From: Acidovorax facilis
GTDB lineage: Bacteria; Pseudomonadota; Gammaproteobacteria; Burkholderiales; Burkholderiaceae_C
DNA: 46,903 bases
NCBI RefSeq assembly: GCF_023913775.1
Contig: NZ_JAMXAX010000030.1
Span: 1 to 46,903, forward strand
Direction of reading: 5' to 3'
Positions 40,164 through 46,903 of the stretch are shown piece by piece. A program made the position numbers and the translations under genes. A model generated the notes under the pieces. It was not told the DNA's origin. It made no database searches and saw only the letters and a program-made list of their open reading frames with translations. Within the stretch, counting starts at the first letter, position 1. Every line of letters begins with the position of its first letter.

Positions 40164-41135
40164 ATGTCCCTGCGCCGCACCCTCACCTTGACCACCCTCG
40201 CCGCGCTCACGCTGGCCACCGCCAGCGTGCAGGCCCAGACCACCACGCACAACGGCGGCCGCCTGCGCGCTCTCATCGCACAAAAGCAGGCAGCCGCCGC
40301 ACCGGCAGCCCTGTCTGCAGGCGTGCAGCGCATCGCCGATGTGCCCTACGGCACCGACCCGGCACAGCGCATGGACGTGTATGTACCCACCAGCCCCACC
40401 ACAGGCACCAACAGCCTGGTAGCCAGCGCGGTGCGCGCGCCGGTCATCTTCATGGTGCATGGCGGCGGCTGGCGGCATGGCGACAAGGCCATGGGCCGCG
40501 TGGTGCAGGAGAAGGTGAACCGCTGGGTGCCCAAGGGCTTCATCCTCATCTCCATCAATTACCGCATGCTGCCCGACGCGCCCGTGGCCGTGCAGGAGCG
40601 CGATGTGCAGGCCGCCCTCATGGCCGCGCAGCAGCGCGCGGGCACCTGGGGGGGAGACCCGAGCCGCTTCATCCTCATGGGCCACTCGGCCGGTGCCCAC
40701 CTGGTGGCCCTGCTCAATGCCCGCGCCCCGCAGGCACTGCGCGAAGGCGCCTGGCCGTGGCTGGGCACGGTCTCGCTGGACAGCGCCATGATGAACGTGC
40801 CCGCCCGCATGCGCGCCCCGCACTTGCCGCTGTACGACGACGCCTTTGGCACTGACCCTGCTTATTGGGTAGCGATGTCGCCCTTCCACCAATGGACGGC
40901 GGGCGCTCCGCCGATGCAGATGGTGTGCTCGGCACAGCGGGCGGACGACCCCTGCCAGCAATCCGATGCCATGGCCCGCCACGTGCGCAACCAGGGCGGC
41001 CGCGCCGAGGTATTGCCGCAGGACCTGGACCATGGCGAAATCAACGCCCAACTGGGCCTGGACAGCGATTACACCCGCGCGGTGGAGGCCTTCATGGGAT
41101 CGCTGGACGCTGAGGTGGCCCGTCGCTTGCAGTGA
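40164..41135 (+). CDS. Secreted alpha/beta hydrolase (esterase/lipase, Aes/BD-FAE-like)
   Basis: A 323-residue exported serine hydrolase. CAGGAG precedes the ATG by 7 bases. The signal peptide MSLRRTLTLTTLAALTLATA ends SVQA. The alpha/beta hydrolase core shows the oxyanion motif VIFMVHGGGWRHGDK, typical of the hormone-sensitive lipase-like and kynurenine formamidase-like groups. SINYRMLPDAPVAVQERDVQ follows, then the nucleophile elbow LMGHSAGAHLVALL. The catalytic His is probably in LPQDLDHGEINAQLG and the acid in the CSAQRADDPC region. Two Cys (CSAQRADDPC) may bond in the periplasm. Substrate unknown. It follows the secreted repeat protein and is likely in the same transcript, next to the OmpR-type system. 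Confidence 0.88.
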   Translation: MSLRRTLTLTTLAALTLATASVQAQTTTHNGGRLRALIAQKQAAAAPAALSAGVQRIADVPYGTDPAQRMDVYVPTSPTTGTNSLVASAVRAPVIFMVHGGGWRHGDKAMGRVVQEKVNRWVPKGFILISINYRMLPDAPVAVQERDVQAALMAAQQRAGTWGGDPSRFILMGHSAGAHLVALLNARAPQALREGAWPWLGTVSLDSAMMNVPARMRAPHLPLYDDAFGTDPAYWVAMSPFHQWTAGAPPMQMVCSAQRADDPCQQSDAMARHVRNQGGRAEVLPQDLDHGEINAQLGLDSDYTRAVEAFMGSLDAEVARRLQ

Positions 41136-41147
41136 TGCAGCGGCAAT

Positions 41148-41216
41148 TTGCTACTGAATCAATAGCTGCTAGCGCTTTATAGATAAGCGCTAGCAGCCAT
41201 TTTTATTCAGATTTTG
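41148..41216 (+). repeat. Palindromic repeat copy R7, overlapping the 3' end of uvrA
   Basis: TACTGAATCAATAGCTGCTA, GCGCTTTATAGATAAGCGCT, then AGCAGCCATTTTTATTCAGA. GCTGCTAGCGCTT/AAGCGCTAGCAGC form a 13-bp stem, the longest of the family here. The complementary strand of its right end encodes the last uvrA residues and the TAA stop. Confidence 0.8.
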
Positions 41217-44200
41217 CCCGCAGGTAGGGCGCCAGATACCGCCCCGTATGGCTGGCCGGGTTGGCCGCCAGCTCCTCGGGCGTGCCCACGCCCACCACGG
41301 TGCCACCGCCCGCACCACCCTCCGGCCCCATGTCGATGAGCCAATCGGCGGTTTTGATCACGTCGAGGTTGTGTTCGATGATGACGATGGTGTTGCCCGC
41401 GTCGCGCAGCTGGTGCAACACCTTGAGCAGCAGGTCAATGTCGGCAAAGTGCAGGCCCGTGGTGGGCTCGTCCAGGATGTAGAGCGTGCGGCCCGTGTCG
41501 CGCTTGGAAAGCTCCTGCGCCAGCTTCACGCGCTGCGCCTCGCCGCCCGAGAGCGTGGTGGCTGCCTGGCCCAGGCGGATGTACGACAGGCCCACGTCCA
41601 GCAGCGTCTGCAGCTTGCGCGCTATTGTTGGAACGTCCTTGAAGAAGGCGGCGGCGTCTTCCACCGTCAGTTCCAGAATCTGCGCGATGTTCTTGCCCTT
41701 CCACAGCACTTCCAGCGTCTCGCGGTTGTAGCGCTGGCCGTGGCAGATGTCGCAGGGCACGTACACGTCGGGCAAGAAGTGCATCTCCACCTTCACCACG
41801 CCGTCGCCCTGGCAGGCCTCGCAGCGGCCCCCGGCCACGTTGAAGCTGAAGCGCCCGGGGCCGTAGCCGCGCTCCTTGGCGGTGTTCACCTCGGCCATCA
41901 GCTCGCGGATGGGGGTGAACAGGCCGGTGTAGGTGGCCGGGTTGCTGCGCGGCGTGCGGCCAATGGGGCTCTGGTCGACGTTGATGACCTTGTCAAAGTA
42001 CTCGATGCCCACGATCTCGTCGTGCGCGGCTGGCTCTTCGTGCGCGCGGTACAGCTGGCGGGCCACGGCAGCGTACAGCGTGTCGTTGACCAGCGTGCTC
42101 TTGCCCGAGCCCGACACCCCCGTCACGCAGGTGAGCAGCCCCACGGGGAAGTCCACTGTGACACCCTTCAGGTTGTTGCCCGTGGCGCCTGCCACACGCA
42201 GCGCCTGCAGGGCACCCTGGCGCGCGTGGTGCTCGGCCATGCGCTCGGCGCGGCGCTTGCTCGCCTCGGTTTGCGGAAAGCGCGACTTGGCCTTGGCCTC
42301 CACCACGGGAGCGGCCTGCTCCAGCACCGGCAGCCACGGCGTGCGGCGCTGTGGCACGGCAATGGTGCGCGCGCCCGACAGGTATTGGCCCGTGAGCGAC
42401 TGCGCGTTGCCACGCACCTCGTCGTACGTGCCCTGCGCCATCACCCGTCCGCCGTGTACGCCCGCACCGGGGCCCATGTCGATCACGTGGTCGGCGGCGC
42501 GCATCATGTCCTCATCGTGCTCCACCACGATCACGCTGTTGCCGATGTCACGCAGGTGTTTGAGCGTGGCGATCAGCCGGTCGTTGTCGCGCTGGTGCAG
42601 GCCAATGCTGGGCTCGTCGAGCACGTACATCACGCCCGTGAGGCCCGAGCCGATTTGCGAGGCCAGGCGAATGCGTTGTGCCTCGCCGCCTGACAGGGTT
42701 TCAGCGCTGCGGTCCAGGCTCAAATAGCTCAGGCCCACGTCGTTTAGGAACTGCAGCCGTGTGGCGATCTCGCGCACCACCTTGTCGGCGATCTCGGCCT
42801 TGGCGCCCGTGAGCTTCAAGTCGTTGAACCAGCCATGGGCGGTGTTCAACGTGGCGTGGCTTACCTCGTAAATGGCGCGGGCCTGCTCGCCCTCGCCCAG
42901 CCGCACGTGGCGGGCTTCGCGGCGCAGGCGGGTGCCGTGGCATTCGGGGCAGGGCTGGGTGCTGCGAAAGCGCGCCAGGTCTTCGCGCACCACCACCGAA
43001 TCGGTCTCGCGGTAGCGCCGCGACATGTTGGGGATGATGCCCTCGAACGGGTGCTTCTTGGCATACACCTTGCCCTTGGAGGCACCGCTGTCCATGATGT
43101 AGCTGAAGGCGATTTCTTCCTCGCCCGAGCCGTGCAGGATGGCGTGCTGCACCGGCGCGGGCAGCGATTCAAACGGCGCCTCGATGTCAAACGCGTAGTG
43201 CTTGGCCAGGCTCTCGAGCATCGCAAAGTAGTAGCCGTTGCGCCGGTCCCAGCCCTTGATGGCGCCGCTGGCCAGGCTCAGCGTGGGGAAGGCCACCACA
43301 CGCGCCGGGTCGAACACATCACGCTGGCCAATGCCGTCACAGGCCGGGCATGCGCCCATGGGCGAGTTGAACGAGAACAGGCGCGGCTCCAGCTCCGGCA
43401 GCGAATAGCTGCAGACGGGGCAGGCGAACTTGCTGCTGAACAGGTGCTCTTGCCCCGTGTCCATCTCCAGCGCCAGCACGCGGCCATTGCCCTCATGCCC
43501 GCCCACGCGCAGCACCGCCTCGATGCTCTCGGCCAGGCGCTGCTGCAGGTCGGCGCGCACCTTGATGCGGTCGATCACCACGTCGATGTTGTGCTTCTCG
43601 GTTTTCTTGAGCGCGGGCAGGTTCTCGTGCTCGTAGATCTGGCCATCCACCCGAAAGCGGACGTAGCCCAGCGCCTGCATCTGCGCGAACAGCTCGGTGA
43701 ACTCGCCTTTTTTCTCGCGCGCCACGGGGGCCAGCAGCATGAGCTTGGTGTCTTCGGGCAGGGCCAGCACGGCATCCACCATCTGACTCACCGTTTGCGC
43801 GGCCAGCGGCAGGTTGTGGTCGGGGCAATACGGCGTGCCAGCGCGGGCGTACAGCAGACGCAGGTAGTCGTGGATCTCGGTCACCGTGCCCACTGTGGAG
43901 CGCGGGTTGTGGCTGGTGGCCTTCTGCTCGATGCTGATGGCGGGCGACAGGCCTTCGATCAGGTCGACATCGGGCTTGTCCAGCCGCCCCAGAAACTGCC
44001 GCGCATAGGCCGACAGGCTCTCCACATAGCGCCGCTGGCCCTCGGCATACAGCGTGTCGAACGCCAGGCTCGACTTGCCCGAGCCCGACAGCCCGGTGAT
44101 CACCACGAGCTGGTTGCGCGGGATGTCGAGGTCGATGTTCTTGAGGTTGTGCGTGCGCGCCCCCCGGATGCTGATGCGCTGCTCGCGCAGGGCGCGGGCG

Positions 44201-44259
44201 AGGTAAAGACCGCTGCTGTCGGCAGCTTGGGCATCGGTGGGGGAATGGGAGTCGGTCAC
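41203..44259 (-). CDS. uvrA: Excinuclease ABC subunit A
   Basis: Damage-recognition ATPase of nucleotide excision repair. The product, about 1018 residues from the GTG giving (M)[10 protein letters not shown], is near the usual betaproteobacterial length. In-frame ATG starts further upstream (44307 and earlier) cannot be excluded. Seen: [20 protein letters not shown], first Walker [21 protein letters not shown], zinc finger CPVC...CPAC, first signature [20 protein letters not shown], second Walker [17 protein letters not shown], second zinc module CEAC...CDICHG, and second signature [20 protein letters not shown]. The C-terminus RAKSE is coded by repeat R7. The order uvrA, MFS, ssb is conserved in betaproteobacteria. 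No LexA-type box was found upstream. Confidence 0.96.
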   Translation of the reverse strand: MTDSHSPTDAQAADSSGLYLARALREQRISIRGARTHNLKNIDLDIPRNQLVVITGLSGSGKSSLAFDTLYAEGQRRYVESLSAYARQFLGRLDKPDVDLIEGLSPAISIEQKATSHNPRSTVGTVTEIHDYLRLLYARAGTPYCPDHNLPLAAQTVSQMVDAVLALPEDTKLMLLAPVAREKKGEFTELFAQMQALGYVRFRVDGQIYEHENLPALKKTEKHNIDVVIDRIKVRADLQQRLAESIEAVLRVGGHEGNGRVLALEMDTGQEHLFSSKFACPVCSYSLPELEPRLFSFNSPMGACPACDGIGQRDVFDPARVVAFPTLSLASGAIKGWDRRNGYYFAMLESLAKHYAFDIEAPFESLPAPVQHAILHGSGEEEIAFSYIMDSGASKGKVYAKKHPFEGIIPNMSRRYRETDSVVVREDLARFRSTQPCPECHGTRLRREARHVRLGEGEQARAIYEVSHATLNTAHGWFNDLKLTGAKAEIADKVVREIATRLQFLNDVGLSYLSLDRSAETLSGGEAQRIRLASQIGSGLTGVMYVLDEPSIGLHQRDNDRLIATLKHLRDIGNSVIVVEHDEDMMRAADHVIDMGPGAGVHGGRVMAQGTYDEVRGNAQSLTGQYLSGARTIAVPQRRTPWLPVLEQAAPVVEAKAKSRFPQTEASKRRAERMAEHHARQGALQALRVAGATGNNLKGVTVDFPVGLLTCVTGVSGSGKSTLVNDTLYAAVARQLYRAHEEPAAHDEIVGIEYFDKVINVDQSPIGRTPRSNPATYTGLFTPIRELMAEVNTAKERGYGPGRFSFNVAGGRCEACQGDGVVKVEMHFLPDVYVPCDICHGQRYNRETLEVLWKGKNIAQILELTVEDAAAFFKDVPTIARKLQTLLDVGLSYIRLGQAATTLSGGEAQRVKLAQELSKRDTGRTLYILDEPTTGLHFADIDLLLKVLHQLRDAGNTIVIIEHNLDVIKTADWLIDMGPEGGAGGGTVVGVGTPEELAANPASHTGRYLAPYLRAKSE

Positions 44260-44372
44260 GGAGTGGGGAAACAGCAGGGAAACCGACCATGATAGGTCAA
44301 GCCCCATGCCCTGTGTTGCAGCTGCTGCCATGCCAGTACCATTGCACGCCACATTCATTTGCCAACGCCAAA

Positions 44373-44969
44373 GTGACCGACCCCACACCACCCCACGTCC
44401 CCCATGTCCATGCCCAGGCGCTGACCGTGACCCGTGCGGAGCGCGAGCAGCTGGGTGGCCACCCCGGCAGGGTGGTCTGGCTCACCGGCCTGTCGGGTGC
44501 GGGCAAATCGACCATTGCCAATGCACTGGAGCGGGAACTGAATCGCCAGGGCAAACGCACCTACATCCTGGACGGCGACAACATCCGCCAGGGGCTGAAC
44601 CGGGATCTGGGGTTTTCGGACGCGGACCGGGCAGAGAACATCCGGCGTGTCGCACAAGTGGCCCGCCTGTTTGTGGACGCGGGCGTGATCGTGGTGGTGG
44701 CTTTCATTTCGCCCTTTCGTGCAGAACGCCAGGCGGCCCGGGAACTGTTTGCCCCGGGCGACTTCCTGGAAGTGTTTGTCGATGTGCCCCTGGCACTCGC
44801 CGAAGAGCGCGACCCCAAAGGCCTGTACCGCAAGGCCCGCACGGGCGAGTTGCGCCAGTTCACCGGTATTGATTCGCCCTACGAGCCACCGCTGGCCGCC
44901 GAGCTGGTGCTGCCCACAGCCCAGCTCACGCCCCAGGAATGCGTGCAGCGGATCTGCGCTTTGCTGTGA
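44373..44969 (+). CDS. cysC: Adenylylsulfate (APS) kinase
   Basis: Phosphorylates APS to PAPS. The 198-residue product has Walker [20 protein letters not shown], the segment [20 protein letters not shown] (APS-binding DGDN..R), [36 protein letters not shown] and a [20 protein letters not shown] stretch, all standard for CysC. The start is uncertain: I give the GTG at 44373 (VTDPTPPHV). The frame is open to an ATG at 44289, close to the uvrA start on the other strand. cysD and cysN are not adjacent, so the enzyme is encoded alone, between uvrA and an MFS gene. It may serve sulfate assimilation or sulfated-product synthesis. Confidence 0.9.
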   Translation: MTDPTPPHVPHVHAQALTVTRAEREQLGGHPGRVVWLTGLSGAGKSTIANALERELNRQGKRTYILDGDNIRQGLNRDLGFSDADRAENIRRVAQVARLFVDAGVIVVVAFISPFRAERQAARELFAPGDFLEVFVDVPLALAEERDPKGLYRKARTGELRQFTGIDSPYEPPLAAELVLPTAQLTPQECVQRICALL

Positions 44970-45090
44970 GCCTTTGGGCCGGTCAGCCATGCCTTGCTGG
45001 CCGTGTCACGCCCCGCACATGCCCACGCGAATCACAACTCCTGCCCAATGGGCGAAAATCCCTGCTTTACCTGCCCCATAGGGCACCACC

Positions 45091-46341
45091 GTGCCGGATT
45101 CTCCTTCTTCACTTGCGGGCGCTGCCCCGCCGCCCCTGTCGCCATCGCCTTCCGGCAACGCCATGACCCCGCAGGAGCGCCGCTCCAGCCTCAGCCTGGC
45201 GCTGATCTTTGCGCTGCGCATGCTGGGCCTGTTCCTGGTTCTGCCCGTGTTTGCGCTGGAGGCCCGCAAATACCCCGGTGGGGATGACCCCGCGCTGGTG
45301 GGGCTTGCCATGGGCATCTACGGCCTGACGCAAGCCGTGCTGCAGTTGCCGCTGGGCATGGCGTCCGACCGGTTTGGGCGCAAGCGCGTGATCGTGCTGG
45401 GCCTGCTGGTGTTTGCGGCGGGCAGCCTGCTGGCCGCGCTGGCCGATTCGCTCACGGGACTGCTGGTGGGCCGCGCGCTGCAGGGCGCCGGGGCCGTATC
45501 GGCCGCCGTGACCGCCCTGCTGGCCGACCAGACCCGCGACGCCGTGCGCACCAAGGCCATGGCGCTGGTGGGCGGCAGCATCGGACTGATGTTTGCCGTC
45601 GCGCTGGTGGCCGCACCGGTGCTGACAGCCCACATCGGGCTGACGGGCCTGTTTGGCCTGACCTGCGCCCTGGCGCTGGCGGGCGTGGCGGTGGTGATCT
45701 GGTGGGTGCCTGCAGAAACCGCGCAGCACCAGAATGCGCCCCGGGGCCGCCTGGCCGATGTGTGGGCCCACCCCGACCTGCTGCGCCTGAACCTGGGGGT
45801 TTTCGTTCTGCACACCGTGCAGTTGTCCATGTGGGTGGCCGTGCCGGCCATGCTGGTGCAGGCGGGCCTTTCCAAAGACCACCACTGGCAGGTCTACCTG
45901 CCTGCGGTGGTGCTCTCGTTTGCGGCCATGGGCGGGCTCTTTGCGCTGGAGCGCGCGGGCCGCCTGCGCGCCGCCCTGCTGGGTGCCATCGCACTGGTGG
46001 TGCTGGTGCAGGCAGGCCTGGGCCTGCTGGCGGGCAGCGGCAGCACACCCACACTGTGGGTGCTGGGGCCGTTGCTGTTTGTGTTTTTCTGCGGATTCAA
46101 CGCGCTGGAGGCCAGCCAGCCCAGCCTGGTGTCGCGCATGGCGCCGCCGCAGCTGCGCGGCGCGGCGCTGGGCAGCTACAACACGCTGCAATCGCTGGGC
46201 CTGTTTGCGGGCGGCGCGCTGGGCGGCGCCTTGGTGAAATGGGCCGGCGCGCCGGGCCTGTTTGCCGCCACCACCGTGCTCACGGCCCTATGGCTGGTAC
46301 TGACCTGGCCCCTGCGGCCCGTGGGGCGCGGCGGCCACTGA
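45091..46341 (+). CDS. MFS transporter (YajR-like)
   Basis: A 416-residue inner-membrane transporter with 12 helices from about residue 30. GTG start (MPDSPSSLAG), with an alternative ATG 24 codons in (MTPQERRSSLSL). Helix 1 LALIFALRMLGLFLVLPVFA is followed by GLAMGIYGLTQAVLQLPLGM and the MFS loop signature ASDRFGRKRVIVLGLLVF, then GRALQGAGAVSAAVTALLAD. This pattern fits YajR-like drug:proton antiporters. The C-terminal YAM domain of E. coli YajR is missing. Its place between uvrA and ssb is conserved in many betaproteobacteria and may reflect old gene order more than function. The substrate is unknown. Confidence 0.92.
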   Translation: MPDSPSSLAGAAPPPLSPSPSGNAMTPQERRSSLSLALIFALRMLGLFLVLPVFALEARKYPGGDDPALVGLAMGIYGLTQAVLQLPLGMASDRFGRKRVIVLGLLVFAAGSLLAALADSLTGLLVGRALQGAGAVSAAVTALLADQTRDAVRTKAMALVGGSIGLMFAVALVAAPVLTAHIGLTGLFGLTCALALAGVAVVIWWVPAETAQHQNAPRGRLADVWAHPDLLRLNLGVFVLHTVQLSMWVAVPAMLVQAGLSKDHHWQVYLPAVVLSFAAMGGLFALERAGRLRAALLGAIALVVLVQAGLGLLAGSGSTPTLWVLGPLLFVFFCGFNALEASQPSLVSRMAPPQLRGAALGSYNTLQSLGLFAGGALGGALVKWAGAPGLFAATTVLTALWLVLTWPLRPVGRGGH

Positions 46342-46469
46342 GTGGTGGATCGAGCCATGCCGCCAGAGCTTCCATTGCGAGCCGGTTGCGGCACAATGGC
46401 GCGTTTGGCGCCCGGAATCCTTCTCCAAATCCGGCGCTTCTTTCATCCCTTTAAGGCAAAAACAGCACC

Positions 46470-46903
46470 ATGGCATCCGTAAACAAAGTCATCATCGTCG
46501 GCAACCTGGGCCGCGACCCTGAAATGCGCACTTTCCCCAGTGGCGACCAGGTGGCCAACGTGACGATTGCCACCACCGACAAGTGGAAAGACAAGCAGTC
46601 TGGCGAAATGAAGGAAGCCACCGAGTGGCACCGCGTGGTCTTCAACGGCCGCCTCGCCGAGATCGCTGGCCAGTACCTGCGCAAGGGCTCGCAGGTGTAC
46701 GTGGAAGGCAGCCTGCGCACCCGCAAGTGGACTGACCAGAGCGGCGTGGAAAAGTACAGCACCGAGATCCGTGCCGACCAGATGCAGATGCTGGGCAGCC
46801 GCCAGGGCATGGGCGGCGGCCAGGGTGGTGGCCAGCAAGGCGGCGGATACGACGATGGCGGCTACGGCGGTGGCGACCAGGGCGGCGGCTACGACCAGGC
46901 CCC
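46470..46903 (+). CDS. ssb: Single-stranded DNA-binding protein (3'-truncated by window edge)
   Basis: SSB coats single-stranded DNA in replication, repair and recombination. 144 codons are visible. The OB fold occupies residues 1-110: [40 protein letters not shown] with [20 protein letters not shown], and [17 protein letters not shown]. After it comes a Gly/Gln-rich linker ([20 protein letters not shown]). The acidic C-terminal tip that binds partner proteins lies beyond the window. The start has AAGG 13 bases upstream. The gene follows the MFS gene after 128 bases and probably has its own promoter (CACAAT near 46391 is a possible -10). Confidence 0.95.
   Translation, partial: MASVNKVIIVGNLGRDPEMRTFPSGDQVANVTIATTDKWKDKQSGEMKEATEWHRVVFNGRLAEIAGQYLRKGSQVYVEGSLRTRKWTDQSGVEKYSTEIRADQMQMLGSRQGMGGGQGGGQQGGGYDDGGYGGGDQGGGYDQA

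Noticed and set aside
44260..44372. LexA (SOS) box upstream of uvrA
   Set aside because: The only near match, CTGT near 44319, lacks the spaced ACAG partner at the right distance.
1..46903. CRISPR arrays, tRNA/rRNA genes, insertion sequences and prophage genes
   Set aside because: No regularly spaced direct repeats, tRNA-like cloverleaf with CCA end, rRNA-like blocks, transposase or integrase motifs were seen on either strand.

Overview
The window is a gene-dense, GC-rich chromosomal segment from a betaproteobacterium, most likely a Comamonadaceae member of the Acidovorax type. This is inferred from high-GC codon use, the gene order (yajC-secD-secF; dprA and a LysM gene divergent from def/fmt; uvrA-MFS-ssb), a Bug-type solute receptor, the fused indolepyruvate ferredoxin oxidoreductase, and many small palindromic repeats around an AGCGCT core. 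I see no rRNA, tRNA, CRISPR array, transposase, integrase or phage gene. The window begins inside mltA and ends inside ssb.

Layout. 1-5.2 kb: the 3' part of mltA, two small envelope genes, a gene-poor stretch holding a decayed copy of the C-terminal domain of a nearby MFS exporter, a small secreted protein and the intact exporter. 5.3-9.6 kb: a DUF2339/DUF3999 envelope gene pair in which the DUF2339 frame is broken by one base. 9.9-14.2 kb: an Lrp/AsnC regulator divergent from a large indolepyruvate ferredoxin oxidoreductase, with a palindromic operator candidate between them. 14.5-20.2 kb: yajC-secD-secF (Sec translocon accessory complex) and a DUF1631 gene. 20.3-26.3 kb: dprA and a LysM protein face def, a lipoprotein gene, fmt and azlC-azlD, the last four joined mostly by 4-base overlaps. 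26.5-30.2 kb: pgk, two lipoproteins (one FlgO-like) and pyrF. 30.2-33.2 kb: a LysR regulator, a Bug receptor and an aspartoacylase-like hydrolase. 33.4-34.8 kb: a thioesterase and an EamA exporter. 35.0-37.0 kb: a chemoreceptor with a NIT-like sensor domain. 37.1-41.1 kb: a two-component system divergent from a secreted repeat protein and a secreted esterase. 41.2-46.9 kb: uvrA, cysC, an MFS transporter and ssb.

Most genes are housekeeping or common accessory genes. No wholly new system is evident. The less ordinary signals are: (1) two unrelated repeat families lying in frame inside fmt, one of them five residues before the catalytic Asn; (2) a palindromic repeat family that supplies the last codons and stop codon of three genes; (3) a four-half-site operator midway between the response regulator and the secreted repeat protein; (4) an FNR-type site placed at -41.5 from a -10 candidate ahead of the NIT chemoreceptor; (5) the one-base frameshift in the DUF2339 gene; and (6) the exporter-domain remnant near 2.0-2.2 kb. 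Every functional statement rests on motif and family recognition by reading. No database search was run.
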